This document shows positions 37,982 through 48,849 of a stretch of DNA of 64,000 nucleotides, one piece after another (the stretch's first letter is position 1; every line of letters starts with the position of its first letter). Origin of the DNA: Hormiphora californensis (Eukaryota; Ctenophora; Tentaculata; Cydippida; Pleurobrachiidae); assembly GCA_020137815.1 (NCBI GenBank), contig CM035352.1, forward strand, positions 8,042,905 through 8,106,904, given 5' to 3'. The notes below the pieces were generated by a model. That model was given only the letters and a program-made list of their open reading frames with translations. It was not told the origin of the DNA and made no database searches. The translations under genes and the position numbers were made by a program.

Positions 37982-38390
37982 TGGAAATACTAATATATAG
38001 GATTCAAATTATTGACTGGATACTGTTTAGACTTTAGGTGTGAGATAGAGACTGGAGGAGATTTGACAGGTAGTTGGTTTTGGGAAAGGACGTTATTTGT
38101 TTTCTGAGAAATACTATCTGTAATTTTGGGTGTTCTGTTTTTACTGCCAAAAGAAAGATCGAGAATCATTGAAGTCTTCACCCTTGTGTATGTTGTTGTA
38201 ATGTTGTTAATATCGCATGTTTTTTAAAAAACATTTACAAAATCCAAATTTATTCTCTGCCTGTGTCAAATTCCTTTGCTTTACCCAACGGCCAACCCGT
38301 TTCCCCAAATCTCTTGATCAAATTACCTGACCCAGTTATTAATTTGTTATCGTCTTTTCACTTTTCCCACCAGGTCCTATTGTCAGCCAA

Positions 38391-40664
38391 ATGAGCACGA
38401 CCAAACGTTGGAACAATCGCTGGAGAGGTCCAAAAAGAGGTGGAGGTGGAAAATGGCCCCGCCGATCTTCTGTCCCTGCCTCGCCCCGAACCCCCTGCCA
38501 ACAGCCTCAAGACTCCGGGGACTCCCCCTACCACGGGTGGATGGAATACTTTCCCGACGATATCTTCAATTCTGAGTCTCCCCTAGCTGGCAGACTACGG
38601 GTTTTTACCGAAGTATTTAGAGAGATACTGATTGATTTTGCCCTGATTGAGCAGATATCGAGTAAGGGCTCTCTAACAGTAAGCACTGATAAGATCATTG
38701 ATGCTGTCACCGAGACGATACCTGATTTCTCGGATCAACTGAAAAACACCCCCGACATAACGATCCGAACAATGTCACTAGCGGTGTACCACTGTCTAAT
38801 ACAATTAGAGGTGGGCAGTCAGGTGATGGAGAACTTTCCGCTCCTTATCGTCAGGCTCTCTGATTTCTCCCCAATCACTCCCCTCAAGGAACTCAGAGCG
38901 AATCTGTATGGCAAGTTTGTCACAGTGCACGGTACTGTTGTTAGGGTCAGTGACATTCGGCCCCTGGTTACCCACCTCCAATTCTCCTGCGCTTCTTGTT
39001 CCCAGACCTTTGCACACCCCCTGAAAGATGGGAAATACTCTACACCGGGGGTGTGTTGTGGTGGTCCAATGACTCCCACACATGCCGGCCCTCTAACCCG
39101 AACCACGGACATCCAGAAGGTCCGACTACAGGAAGTGGTGACTGAGGAGCAGAATGAACCAGGTCGGATACCTCGAACTGTGGAGTGTGAGCTGACCGGG
39201 GACCTGGTTGGGGCGTGTGTTCCGGGTGAGAATGTGCAGATAACGGGGATTGTGAAGGTTTACCAGGGGGGTGAGGAGCAGAAGGTCAGGAAGGACAAGT
39301 GTGTGTTTCTGTTGTATATCCATGCTAACTTTGTGGGGTCTTCATCTGCTACAGGAGACAGTGCTTTAGTCATATCCATGGACGATATGGATAGTATCAC
39401 GGATGTAGCAGATAGATATCCTTTTGGAGCTCTCGTTAGCTCACTTTGTCCAACCATATTTGGTCATTCCTTAGTGAAGGCCGGCCTGATATTAGCGCTA
39501 GTAGGGGGCACTGAACGTCCTACTACCTCTGGTATCCACAAGAGATCAGATTCCCATGTTCTTGTGGTTGGTGATCCCGGTTTGGGTAAATCCCAACTCC
39601 TCCAAGCGGTCAGTAACATAGCACCCCGGGGAGTGTATGTGTGTGGAAACAGTGCCACATCAGCCGGCCTCACTGTCTCCTTGTCCCGGGATGGATCGGA
39701 CACGGTGTTGGAAGCGGGTGCCCTAGTGTTAGCTGATAAAGGGTGCTGCTGTATTGATGAGTTCGATAAAATGGCTGGACAGCACAGTGCTCTGTTGGAG
39801 GCCATGGAACAACAGAGTATATCCATTGCCAAGGCGGGTATGGTATGTTCCCTGCCCGCCAGGACCTCCATCATTGCCGCTGCGAACCCCATTGGAGGGC
39901 ACTATAACCCCCGGAAAACTGTGTCAGAAAACCTCAAACTATCCGGCCCCCTACTCTCCAGGTTTGACCTGATTTTCATTCTCCTGGACCGACCAGATAC
40001 GGGTCTGGACAAATTCCTCAGTGATAATATCCTAGCCATGCACGCTGGTGAGAGTGGTAGCCAGATAGATCTATTTGAATCAGACCTACCACTTGAACAG
40101 AAACTACTTTCCTGCAAAGAAGTCTTGGAACCCCTCTTACTCAAGAAATATCTGGCACATTGCAGAGCTACCGTCCATCCGACCCTTAGCGATGAAGCCC
40201 GGGCCATACTAAAAGAGTTCTACTTGCAACTCCGGGCCGAGGACTCTAACGAAGATACACCTGTAACAACCCGCCAACTGGAGAGTCTGATCAGACTGAC
40301 GGAGAGTAGGGCCAGGGTGGGGTTAAGGGATGTCGCCAGTGGGGCTGATGCTATCGATGTGGTGGAGATCTTCCAGCACTGTCTTAGGGATGTCCGGTCT
40401 GAGGGAGGGGGTGCGGGGAGAGCTGGTGAAGGGAAGTGTATGGGAGTGGGGAAGGCATCTAAGTTACTCATTGCGGCACTCAATAAGCACTCTGAGCGGA
40501 CAACTAACTCAATCTTCTCTTTGCCTGAGATAAGAGAGGTTATGGCACGGTCAAGGATAGAGGTGAAGAGTTTTGATAGTTTATTAATTGCTCTTAATGA
40601 ACAGGGGTTCTTGTTAAAGAAGGGTCCTAATTTGTTCCAGTTACAAACAAGTAACTGCCTCTAA
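38391..40664 (+). CDS. MCM8: MCM8 DNA helicase
   Basis: 757 residues in a single exon. MCM8 works with MCM9 in homologous-recombination repair and interstrand cross-link repair. The basic Gly/Arg/Trp-rich N-terminus resembles that of vertebrate MCM8. Then come the MCM N-terminal OB fold with a CXXC-type zinc site (CASCSQTF...GVCCGG) and IPRTVECEL. The AAA+ core has Walker A GDPGLGKSQ (about residue 393), Walker B CCIDEFDKM and the arginine finger SRFDL. LEAMEQQSISIAKAG and SLPARTSIIAAANPIGGHYNP are MCM8-like. A winged-helix C-terminus ends the protein. All catalytic residues are present. Acceptors end at 38373 and 38386, just before the ATG. Confidence 0.96.
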   Translation: MSTTKRWNNRWRGPKRGGGGKWPRRSSVPASPRTPCQQPQDSGDSPYHGWMEYFPDDIFNSESPLAGRLRVFTEVFREILIDFALIEQISSKGSLTVSTDKIIDAVTETIPDFSDQLKNTPDITIRTMSLAVYHCLIQLEVGSQVMENFPLLIVRLSDFSPITPLKELRANLYGKFVTVHGTVVRVSDIRPLVTHLQFSCASCSQTFAHPLKDGKYSTPGVCCGGPMTPTHAGPLTRTTDIQKVRLQEVVTEEQNEPGRIPRTVECELTGDLVGACVPGENVQITGIVKVYQGGEEQKVRKDKCVFLLYIHANFVGSSSATGDSALVISMDDMDSITDVADRYPFGALVSSLCPTIFGHSLVKAGLILALVGGTERPTTSGIHKRSDSHVLVVGDPGLGKSQLLQAVSNIAPRGVYVCGNSATSAGLTVSLSRDGSDTVLEAGALVLADKGCCCIDEFDKMAGQHSALLEAMEQQSISIAKAGMVCSLPARTSIIAAANPIGGHYNPRKTVSENLKLSGPLLSRFDLIFILLDRPDTGLDKFLSDNILAMHAGESGSQIDLFESDLPLEQKLLSCKEVLEPLLLKKYLAHCRATVHPTLSDEARAILKEFYLQLRAEDSNEDTPVTTRQLESLIRLTESRARVGLRDVASGADAIDVVEIFQHCLRDVRSEGGGAGRAGEGKCMGVGKASKLLIAALNKHSERTTNSIFSLPEIREVMARSRIEVKSFDSLLIALNEQGFLLKKGPNLFQLQTSNCL

Positions 40665-40922
40665 GGGGTGTGTTTTTTTAATTTGTTTTGTTGTACATTA
40701 TTTTGTTGAATTATTCATTTTTATACCTCATTATGTTTCGCCTAAAACTACCTGGTATTTTTCTGAATATGTATATCTCCCTAAAATTTACTCCTTGTCA
40801 AATTTCTCCCTATAATATCGTGCATTATTATATCAACTCTTTACAACTCTCTCTCTCCTCCACAGAATGGCCTGGTATGAAGGGTGCGCCGCTCCTCTGC
40901 TTTATTCTTGGTATCCCGTATC

Positions 40923-43132
40923 ATGAAGGGCGCCCTATTTCTCTGTTCCATTCTTCACATCATCTCAACTACCGGTTATGATCTTATCTCTTCTCTCCGT
41001 GACTCCCTGATAACTCCTTCCTTCTGTGATGGGGATTCAATACGCGTAAGCATTTTACTAAATAACCCCATGAGTAGTACCTTTGGAAGGGATTCCTGGT
41101 AGAATTCTCGACAGGATCAGGACCATGAGTAGTATTTATCTTAATATAGAGTTATTTGATCTTTTTTATAAAGAGTTACTATAATATTTCAGTGCTCAGA
41201 AGATTTCTCAATATGTGCAGTGAGTGATAGTATTATAGTGACCAATACCGGAGAGATAATCGTGGAATGTGATGAAAGTAACGAAATCACCCCTCCCTCT
41301 TTTCATCCAGTGAGTAGGGTAGATAATAGTATGATAATAGTAGTAGGGTAGAGAATAGTGACTGGCATAGAGTATAGACAGTTGTCTCCCCCACCCAAAT
41401 CGTGATGTTCTCTGTTCTGTAGGGGTTCTGTAAACATGCCAAGAGCTACAAGACAGACATGAGACAGACAGACCGACAGACAGACAGACAGAACAACAAA
41501 CAAAACGCCATTTTCAACGGTCCTAGAGTGAGAGAATTCCATTCTGTGTGTCTGCAAACAATGGCAACAGGAAATATCATCAGTGGTCCATGTCTAGTGT
41601 GGTAGCAATTGTACTTGGCTATCAACATGTTCCTACCACTGTACAGACCTCACTGTGTTACTAAAACACAATGTTATTATAACACTGTTTGTTGATGTGA
41701 CATACAACAAGTTACTAACAACAACAATCTCCCCACCAGGGTCAGTGGAGGGTCAAACACCATGGTTACCATAGCAACAGACCTGGTTACCATAGCAACG
41801 ACTGCGAAAAGATCCTTGAGAATGGAGTTGTAGTGCACAGTGATATACTGGATAATCTTTATCACAATATAAATCTTTACTTACACACTGTTGCTAGTGA
41901 AATGGTTGCTAGGCAATACTTTGGAGTATCTGGTAAGTTGCATTTTGCGATCTAGGTTTAGTTTGCAGTAGGTTAAAAGACCGATCAATATATATCATCA
42001 TCATGATAACTGAAGACGCGTCGTTATTTATTTTGGTAAAATATCACCCATGTTTCAGATACAGAAGTATTGGTTCTGGACTATACGGATACAAACAGTT
42101 TCTCCTATCTCTGGGAGACCATCCCCTCTCTCAACTACCTCCCTGCCAAGGTGTAAGTCAACACTTTCCGGTAATATTTTATCCTGGGCCATATATCTTT
42201 ATCTCAAAAAGGGAATATATTATAGTCATAGTCTTCCTTTCCTAACATCTTCCCCCTCTCTCTCCCCAGGGTTGTGTAAGGATAAGGAATGCAGTGCTTG
42301 CTCTACGAACCCGATCACAGCGAGATATACTATGGTCTCCTATGATGGAAGGAAAATCTCTAAAGCTGCTTAGAGATATGATAAGCAATGTGAAGAGATA
42401 CCACAATCTACCCACTTCTCTCCACCCCAGTAGAACCATTCTTTATGTAAGGAGAGAGACAAAACACCGTCGTGTCCTCAATGAGAATGAAATGATAACA
42501 GCTCTTAGGAAACACTTTACAGTTCAGGTTTGTAATGTAGCTCAGTTTCGTTGAATTTTGTAAAATTAATCCCTTCGAACCCCCTCCGATCTTTGTAAAA
42601 GTCTGCCTACTACGTCCTCCCATCCTCCACTCTAACCCCTATTTCTCTGCAGGTGGCAGTATGTGACGGTATATCCCTCTCTTATCCTAAACAACTATCC
42701 CTAGTTTCCTATCACCACGTCCTAATGAGTGTTCACGGTGCCGCCCTTGCTCACTCCCCCTTCCTCTCACAACCCTCGGCACTTTTTGAGCTGTTCAACG
42801 CTGGAGAAGACTACTGCTACAGGTATGATTCTGAGACGAAAGAGTCCCGACTGTAAACCCCCCCCCCCCCCCTCTAGTTTATTTTTGTGTTCTGCGTGTA
42901 CAATGTACATTCATTATGTGTGTTGTGTGACACAATGTGCCAAAATGGGTGGGTTGGGTGTGTGGCGCGGGCCCCGAACGTCTCACAGTCGATGGGAGGG
43001 TGTTCTGTCAGCGCGCGTGAGAACGCAAACTCGCCCTTCTCCCTCCCTCCACGCCTCGTGTGTTACACAAAAAACAAACCACACATACAAAGCGGGCTAC
43101 CCTGCTCTTCCGGTTCCTCACTTCACACACTC

Positions 43133-43194
<62 letters not shown>

Positions 43195-43407
43195 GATTAC
43201 CCAATCTGTTACAGGACACTGGCAGCCCGGTTTGGAATCCGATATTACACTCTCGACAGGATGCATGTAAAATTGACCTATGATAGAGGAGAAAAGAGAG
43301 GCTGGGTTACTCCTAAGGAAGCCAATTATACAGTGGATGTTGGCAAAGTTGTTAAAACTGTGCAGCAGTTGTTTCTCGAGTTGGAAGGCGCACGGGAAGA
43401 ACTTTGA
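40923..43407 (+). CDS. EOGT: EOGT-like O-GlcNAc transferase (GT61)
   Basis: Exons 40923-41045, 41193-41309, 41423-41527, 41740-41932, 42059-42150, 42270-42527, 42653-42822 and 43215-43407 keep frame throughout and give 416 residues. EOGT adds O-GlcNAc to secreted EGF domains in the ER. The signal peptide is MKGALFLCSILHIISTTG. NLYHNINLYLHTV matches the EOGT NMYHHFCDFINLY region. VLMSVHGAALAHSPFL matches the conserved MHGAGLTH motif, followed by FELFNAGEDYCY. The C-terminus is REEL, an HDEL/KDEL-type ER-retention variant (human EOGT ends HDEL). The protein is shorter than human EOGT at the N-terminus. Exon 3 contains a CAGA-repeat-coded QTDRQTDRQ stretch, and its donor (GTGAGA) is my least certain choice. 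A 19-codon upstream frame from 40867 ends by overlapping the start codon (ATGA). Confidence 0.82.
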
Positions 43408-43503
43408 ATTTGTTGAATTGCTGAACATATTGATATTCCACTGTTAATTAACATTGATTATTTCAAACCCCCCCCTATTCTAACAACCCCGCCCTTGTAT
43501 AGG

Positions 43504-45375
43504 ATGGTATCTTTAAAGGAGGAAGGGGACCAATCTCCCACAACAACACCAGATATACCTGCTGCGGGATCTTTTGAAAACTTCTCACTCAACCCCAAGT
43601 TGGTGACGAAGTTACAAAAGCGAGGAATAACCCACCTCTTTCCCGTGCAGATTTCCACCTTTAAGCCCATCTACAAGGGTAGGGATGTGTGTGTCCAGGC
43701 CAGGACAGGCTCAGGGAAGACCCTCTCTTTTGTCCTTCCCGTTATGAACAGGCTGCTGAAGTCCACGGAGGAACGGGAGAGAGGTCGAGCACCCAAAGTT
43801 ATCTGTCTGGCACCAACCAGGGAACTAGCAGTACAGATCTACGATGATTTTGTATCCATGGTGGATAGCAATGAGATGAACGTTGATAAATTCTACGGAG
43901 GACAGCCGTATAACCCCCAAGAGACCGCCATTCGACGAGGCATGGATATCCTAGTTGGTACCCCCGGCAGGATTCTGGATCTGTGCGAGAAGGGGAAGCT
44001 CCACCTGGGTAGCGTGAAACATGTTATCTTGGATGAGGCTGATAGGATGCTGGAGATCGGGTTTAAAGTGCACATGGACAAGATCATTGAGTTTTGTACT
44101 ACCAACAATAAACCCCAAATGATGTTGTTCTCAGCTACAATGCCACAGTGGGTCAGTCAGGTTAGCGCCACCCACATGACCAACCCCAAGACGGTCAGCC
44201 TGGTATCCAAGAACAGTAACCAAACCTCAACGACAGTCAACCACCTGGCAGTGAGATGTGTGTGGCAGAGTCGTAATGACATCATCGGGGATTTGGTTCA
44301 GCAGTATAGTGGACGACACGGCAGGGCCATTGTCTTCACGCAGACCAAGGTGCAGGCTGACGAGCTGGCGGTGTCTCCTTCCATCAACCAGGATTGTCAG
44401 GTGCTTCACGGTGACATTCCCCAGGTCCAGAGGGAGAAGAGGCTGCAGGGATTCAGGGATGGGAAGTTCCAGTGTCTTGTTGCTACAGATGTGGCTGCCC
44501 GAGGACTGGATATCCCACAGATTGATCTTGTGATCCAGTGTGAACCACCAAAAGACGTAGATTCCTACATTCACAGATCAGGAAGGACTGGCAGGGCGGG
44601 AAGGACAGGGACGTGTATCTGTCTCTACAATGCTAAACAGGAGTATGCCCTGAAGGAAGTTGAGCGACACGCTGGGATCAAGTTCACTCGAGTCACCCCT
44701 CCCCAACCCAACCAGCTCATCAAAGCAGCCGCCAAGGATGCGGTTCGTTGCCTTGACGATGTTCCTAGCACCGTCCTACCAGCCTTCAAAGCGTATGCTA
44801 AAGAGCTACTGGAGACCCGTCCTGCTGAGGATATAGTTGCAGCAGCCCTGAGTTACATCTCCGGAGTAACCGAGATCAAGACACGATCCACATTGTCCTC
44901 TATGGAGGGTTACACTGCCTACCAGATGAGCAACACATTCGAGGTTAGGTCCCCTTACTTCTTCTGGAATGCTCTAGAACAGGGTCTAGGTGAGACGTTC
45001 AGAGCGGAGGTAAAGTTCATGAAGCTGACCAAAGATAAAACTGGATGTGTAATTGATGTACCCTGCAAGTATGATGAGTTCATTGCTGACACCTGGCAGG
45101 ATTCTGACTCCATGCAGCTCTTTAAGATGACAGAGATCCCCGATCTGGAGGACTTCAGAGGCAGGTTCGGAGGTGGTGGAGGTGGTGGTGGTGGTGGGTA
45201 CAATCGAAATGGGGGTGGTAATGGAGGTTATAATCGAAATGGAGGAGGAGGTGGAGGATGGAACAAGGGAGGACGAGGTGGTGGCGGTGGAGGTGGTAGG
45301 GGTAACAGCAGTGGATTCAAGAGAAAACAGGACTTTGGGAACGGAAATGGTTTTAAAAGGACTAGGCAGTTCTGA
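43504..45375 (+). CDS. DDX21: DDX21/DDX50-type nucleolar RNA helicase
   Basis: 623 residues in one exon. These helicases act in the nucleolus in rRNA transcription and processing. All DEAD-box motifs are present: Q motif GITHLFPVQ, I ARTGSGKT (about 66-73), PTRELA, TPGR, DEAD (177-180), SAT (210-212), ATDVAARGLD and HRSGRTGRAGR. A GUCT domain (residues ~450-550, with ISGVTEIKTRSTLSSMEGYTA) is specific to the DDX21/DDX50 group. The tail (from ~555) is Gly-rich with YNRNGG and GRGGGG blocks, an RGG-like RNA-binding region, and ends KRTRQF. The long acidic/basic N-terminus of vertebrate DDX21 is absent, unless coded by an unseen exon. TATAG directly precedes GATG, only 96 bp after the EOGT-like stop. 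Confidence 0.93.
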   Translation: MVSLKEEGDQSPTTTPDIPAAGSFENFSLNPKLVTKLQKRGITHLFPVQISTFKPIYKGRDVCVQARTGSGKTLSFVLPVMNRLLKSTEERERGRAPKVICLAPTRELAVQIYDDFVSMVDSNEMNVDKFYGGQPYNPQETAIRRGMDILVGTPGRILDLCEKGKLHLGSVKHVILDEADRMLEIGFKVHMDKIIEFCTTNNKPQMMLFSATMPQWVSQVSATHMTNPKTVSLVSKNSNQTSTTVNHLAVRCVWQSRNDIIGDLVQQYSGRHGRAIVFTQTKVQADELAVSPSINQDCQVLHGDIPQVQREKRLQGFRDGKFQCLVATDVAARGLDIPQIDLVIQCEPPKDVDSYIHRSGRTGRAGRTGTCICLYNAKQEYALKEVERHAGIKFTRVTPPQPNQLIKAAAKDAVRCLDDVPSTVLPAFKAYAKELLETRPAEDIVAAALSYISGVTEIKTRSTLSSMEGYTAYQMSNTFEVRSPYFFWNALEQGLGETFRAEVKFMKLTKDKTGCVIDVPCKYDEFIADTWQDSDSMQLFKMTEIPDLEDFRGRFGGGGGGGGGGYNRNGGGNGGYNRNGGGGGGWNKGGRGGGGGGGRGNSSGFKRKQDFGNGNGFKRTRQF

Positions 45376-45485
45376 GTGTGTCCCACTGTTTTTTTAGGTC
45401 TTTAATTTATTCCCTGGTCTCTCTGCTAATGACGAGTATTATAATAGAACTGTAGTGTTGAAAAGTTTACCAAACGGGTTGTTTT

Positions 45486-45519
45486 AAATACTGGTCCCTG
45501 ATTGGCTGATAACCAGTCA
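45486..45519. repeat. Uninterrupted copy of the site that hosts the 52.7 kb insertion
   Basis: AATACTGGTCCCTGATTGG...GATAACCAGTCA here is continuous. The same sequence flanks the element at 52669-53183, split after CCCTGA. Confidence 0.85.
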
Positions 45520-45840
45520 CGTGACCTAAATAACGAGTTCTGATTGGTTGTTGAAAAGTTTACCAAACGGGTTATTTTAAGCTGCTCAGTGACATTTGTT
45601 CAGTTGACAGTATACATCTTTTATCATTCTAAAATCCCCGTGTTTCAATATTCCCCATCTCCCTCTAAAACCCTGACCCATGACCCTCTCTAAACTTGTA
45701 TCCCTATTTCCATTTTCCAGCGACCAGCACCCATGACCCTCTCTTAACCCCATCTCCAGCACCCATGACCCTCTCTGAGCAGTCTTGTATCCATATCTCC
45801 CTCTCTCAACTTATATCCCTATCTCCAGTACGTTAAAGCT

Positions 45841-47641
45841 ATGGTTGCAGAGAAGAAGGTGAAGCGGAAGAAAGTTGCGGGAGAGGAAGTCGAGGGAGCA
45901 GCAGCCCTGAAACCAAAAAAGAAGAAACTTGACACAACGGCAGCCGCAAATGGTACCCCTGCTGCCAAGAAGAAGAAAAAGAAGGGAGGGGATGAGACGG
46001 TACTGAAGAAAAAGAAGAGGAAGAAGTTGATGAGTAACTCAACCATGTTAATGACTCCATCACAAGACAAGAAGAGAGAGGAGAAGGAGGAAGAGGAAGA
46101 GGAGGAGACTTCTGATAAGGAGCTGTTTGGATCACAATCTCCCAGTCCAATCAAAATGCAGAGTCCACCACCACTGACCAAGTACGCGGGCACTCCGGTC
46201 AAAGAGGCACAGGTATGCATCATTACATCTCCTATTTCGTATTGTGCTGTATGAACAATACAAATTTCGTATGAAATTCCTTTTCTGTTTCCGAACCTAA
46301 AATAACCCCTTACCCCCTAACATAACCCCCTAACATAACCCCCTAAAACATCAACTTCTTCAGTCCTCTGACGATGATGATGATGAAGATTCGGATGGAA
46401 TTGATGATTTACCGACAGATTCCGAAAGTGAAGCCCCTGCCCCTGTCGTTGTAGAGCCAGTAAAAAAGGAGGTCCCTAAATCCCCTGTCAAGAAGAAGGT
46501 TGCTAAAAAGACAAAGATAGCCCCAGCAGCGACAAAGTAAGATCCTTTTTTCTCATTTTTCTCACTTGATCCAAAATTACCCCACGTAACGGTCCATTAC
46601 TTTTTTAGATCTGAAACTGCCGAACCAAAAACGCCTACTAAGACTGGGCCTCTCCAGCCTCCTAAATCAGCCGTTGAACCCAAATCTCCTGCTAAACCAG
46701 CCGCCCCTCTGGAACCCAAATCTCCTGGTGATGTTGGTGATGAAATAGACGAGGAGGAGGATGAAGATCTAGACGAGATCGAGGAAGGTAAGTCCGCTAA
46801 TAATTGTGACTGGGTCGCAGGTCTCTTACTGAAGTCCTTACATTCAGCACCAGGAGTTCCACCGTTATCCATGCCCCTGATCAGCAGACAGGAACAGAAA
46901 AACAGGGATCTCCTCCTTCTCACTCAGGTAATTATTAATTAATTAATTAACATATAATTTTTAACAACTCTGATAGGATTTCTACATTCCTGGTGCCAAT
47001 TAGCGCCCCCCCTCTGCCCAATTAGGGCATCTAATTACCCAACGATTCTAACAAATCCTTTCCAGATCCGTGAGAAGTTTCCCACCCACCGACCCAGTGA
47101 GATATCCTGGAACACATTAATGGTGTACAACATGAGCCCAGAGCAAATGCAGGAGCGGTATGAAGTTCTCCTAAAGTTTATCAAGCTCGAGAAGGACAAC
47201 ACCCAGCTGGTTACAGAGGCCATTCTCTCTATGGCAAACGCGGAGGTTAGATCCCTTCCCGCGAGTTGTCAGAATCTGATCAATCAACCTAAAACAGTGA
47301 AGGATGCCGCAGCCAAGCACAAGCGGGTCAACGCGTTCACTGTGTTCGCTAGTGGGTTCGACCAGCCTACAAGTGTGGACACAATCAAGGGGTTGTGGGA
47401 TGCTCTGGATGGGAAGGAGAAGGCTAAGTTGAAACGGGAAGCAAAGGCCCTGAACAATGCGAATGGGCTGTTTAAAACCACCCGTAAACTGAGCAGATAC
47501 AACATCTTCTGTGCAGAGAAAATGAGGGAGGGTATGAAGATGGCAGATATTGGGAAAGTTTGGAAAGAAATGAGCGAGGTAGAGAAGGACGCTTACAAGG
47601 AAAAAATAGTCGAGGGAGAGGAAATGGTTGATATAATATGA
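45841..47641 (+). CDS. Lysine-rich nuclear protein with HMG-box-like C-terminus
   Basis: Exons 45841-46212, 46364-46536, 46609-46787, 46848-46927 and 47066-47641 join in frame to 459 residues. The first half is low-complexity. It has Lys-rich runs (KPKKKKLD, AAKKKKKKGG), acidic runs (EEEEEEE, SSDDDDDEDSD) and Pro/Lys repeats like EPKSP, typical of nucleolar or chromatin proteins. The last ~190 residues are ordered and helical. They include KRVNAFTVFASGF...LWDALDGKEKAKLKREA and SRYNIFCAEKMREGMKMADIGKVWKEMSEVEKDAY, which read as two HMG-box-like units. I do not recognise a specific orthologue. It lies downstream of the nucleolar helicase in the same orientation. A CCAG acceptor ends 12 nt before the ATG. 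Confidence 0.75.
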
Positions 47642-47806
47642 GAGAGACATTTATATTAGGGATTAGTAAACATTGTTTTTATTGTGCGGGACATGCAACT
47701 TTTATCATTGTGACGTCATTATCATTGTCACGGGACAAAGATGACGGCTGCATATTTTACATACAATTCTTATTATTCTAAGTTATTACTTTTTATCACG
47801 TAGTTA

Positions 47807-47812
47807 AATAAA
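47807..47812 (+). terminator. Poly(A) signal AATAAA
   Basis: AATAAA 166 bp after the stop of the HMG-like gene and ~120 bp before the next ATG. It is the clearest poly(A) signal in the plus-strand cluster. Confidence 0.55.
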
Positions 47813-47932
47813 GAACTCTGAGAGAGAGGTACAACCTGTGATTGAACAAATATGTTATTTGAGTGGTTATTCAATAAAAACTGATATTTTAGTTAATAAT
47901 TCTCTGACTCCACATCTTTCTAAAATACTAGA

Positions 47933-48646
47933 ATGTTACCAAGATCAATGAAACAACTTGCACCAGTGATATCCCGTTCTCTCCATACTACACCGGGACA
48001 ATGCGCTAAAAAGATTTAGTAAGTGCAGATACCCCATTTTCTTCGTTGATCAAAGCTCCCAGATTACCACTTTTTATAGAAATATCTCACCCCCGTCCCC
48101 CCTGTCAGAGCATTGGCCTGACCCATTCTCGTTTCCCTCAAATTTGAGCGGAGCGTGCGAGAACTGCACTCTGCAGTGGTCAGAGCATTGGCCTGACAGC
48201 GTCCCCCTTATCTTGATAGTTCCGTATCATTTCAGTGAGAGTAGGTTACACCGCTTCCAGATGTTGAGGGAAAAGAGGATTATACAAATAATGAGTTACC
48301 AACAACGACTCCTGGCTAAAGGTACATACTTGTTACTCAACAAAAAGTTACCTTTTTTTATTTTGGTAACAAAATTCGAGTTATGTTGGTACTGGAAAAT
48401 ATATTACCGTAGCTTACAAATACACTTGGGTATTCTTCACCAGCGGAGTCCTAGCTTTGTGATACAATATCCACTCCTGTTGACTAACCGGGCCTTAACT
48501 CGACAACTCCTTACCTGTTGACTAACCCCTAACAACTCCTGGCAGGTAATGTGTTGGAGCAGGGGGAGGTAGATCACTCTGCCGAGGATGCCAAGATTCT
48601 CCGTTCAACGGGGGAGAAGAAACATCTTAGGAAGAAGGGGATGTGA
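47933..48646 (+). CDS. Small predicted mitochondrial protein, 90 residues
   Basis: Three small exons (47933-48018, 48236-48321, 48546-48646) join with GT-AG and correct phase to 90 residues. The N-terminus (MLPRSMKQLAPVISRSLHTTP) looks like a mitochondrial presequence: basic, no acidic residues, and an RSLHTT motif like those of mitochondrial ribosomal proteins. The rest is a basic helix (RLHRFQMLREKRIIQIMSYQ), a short acidic stretch and a basic end (KKHLRKKGM). I cannot assign it to a family. A mitoribosomal or assembly protein is possible given that MRPS24 starts 203 bp downstream. An ACTAG acceptor sits 1 nt before the ATG. Confidence 0.6.
48104..48198. repeat. Two copies of a tRNA-head-like motif
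   Basis: GTCAGAGCATTGGCCTGAC at 48104-48122 and CTGCAGTGGTCAGAGCATTGGCC from 48171. Further copies lie at about 49012-49029 and 49042-49063. CAGTGGTNAGAGCATTGG resembles the D-arm/A-box of tRNA genes, but no B box or acceptor stem is present. These may be SINE-head fragments in introns. Confidence 0.4.
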
Positions 48647-48849
48647 GAAGAAACAAGGGGGTCTGAGGAAGCACTTTATTTAAGTTATTTTGTTGATATG
48701 TGTGATGTCTTTTGTACCTATTTTTTGTTTTTAGAATAGTTAGTTCGATTGTTTATCAGAATTACCCAACTAAACCCCATCCTTCCCCCTCTAATAAACA
48801 CATCTTCAGATTTCACCGACCCAATCATATCTCCCTCTAATCTAGCGCT

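Noticed and set aside
42729-43270. Ser/Leu-rich 127-155 aa frames around the EOGT exons
   Set aside because: They read through a CT microsatellite in an intron. The exon chain 42653-42822 to 43215-43407 explains the locus.
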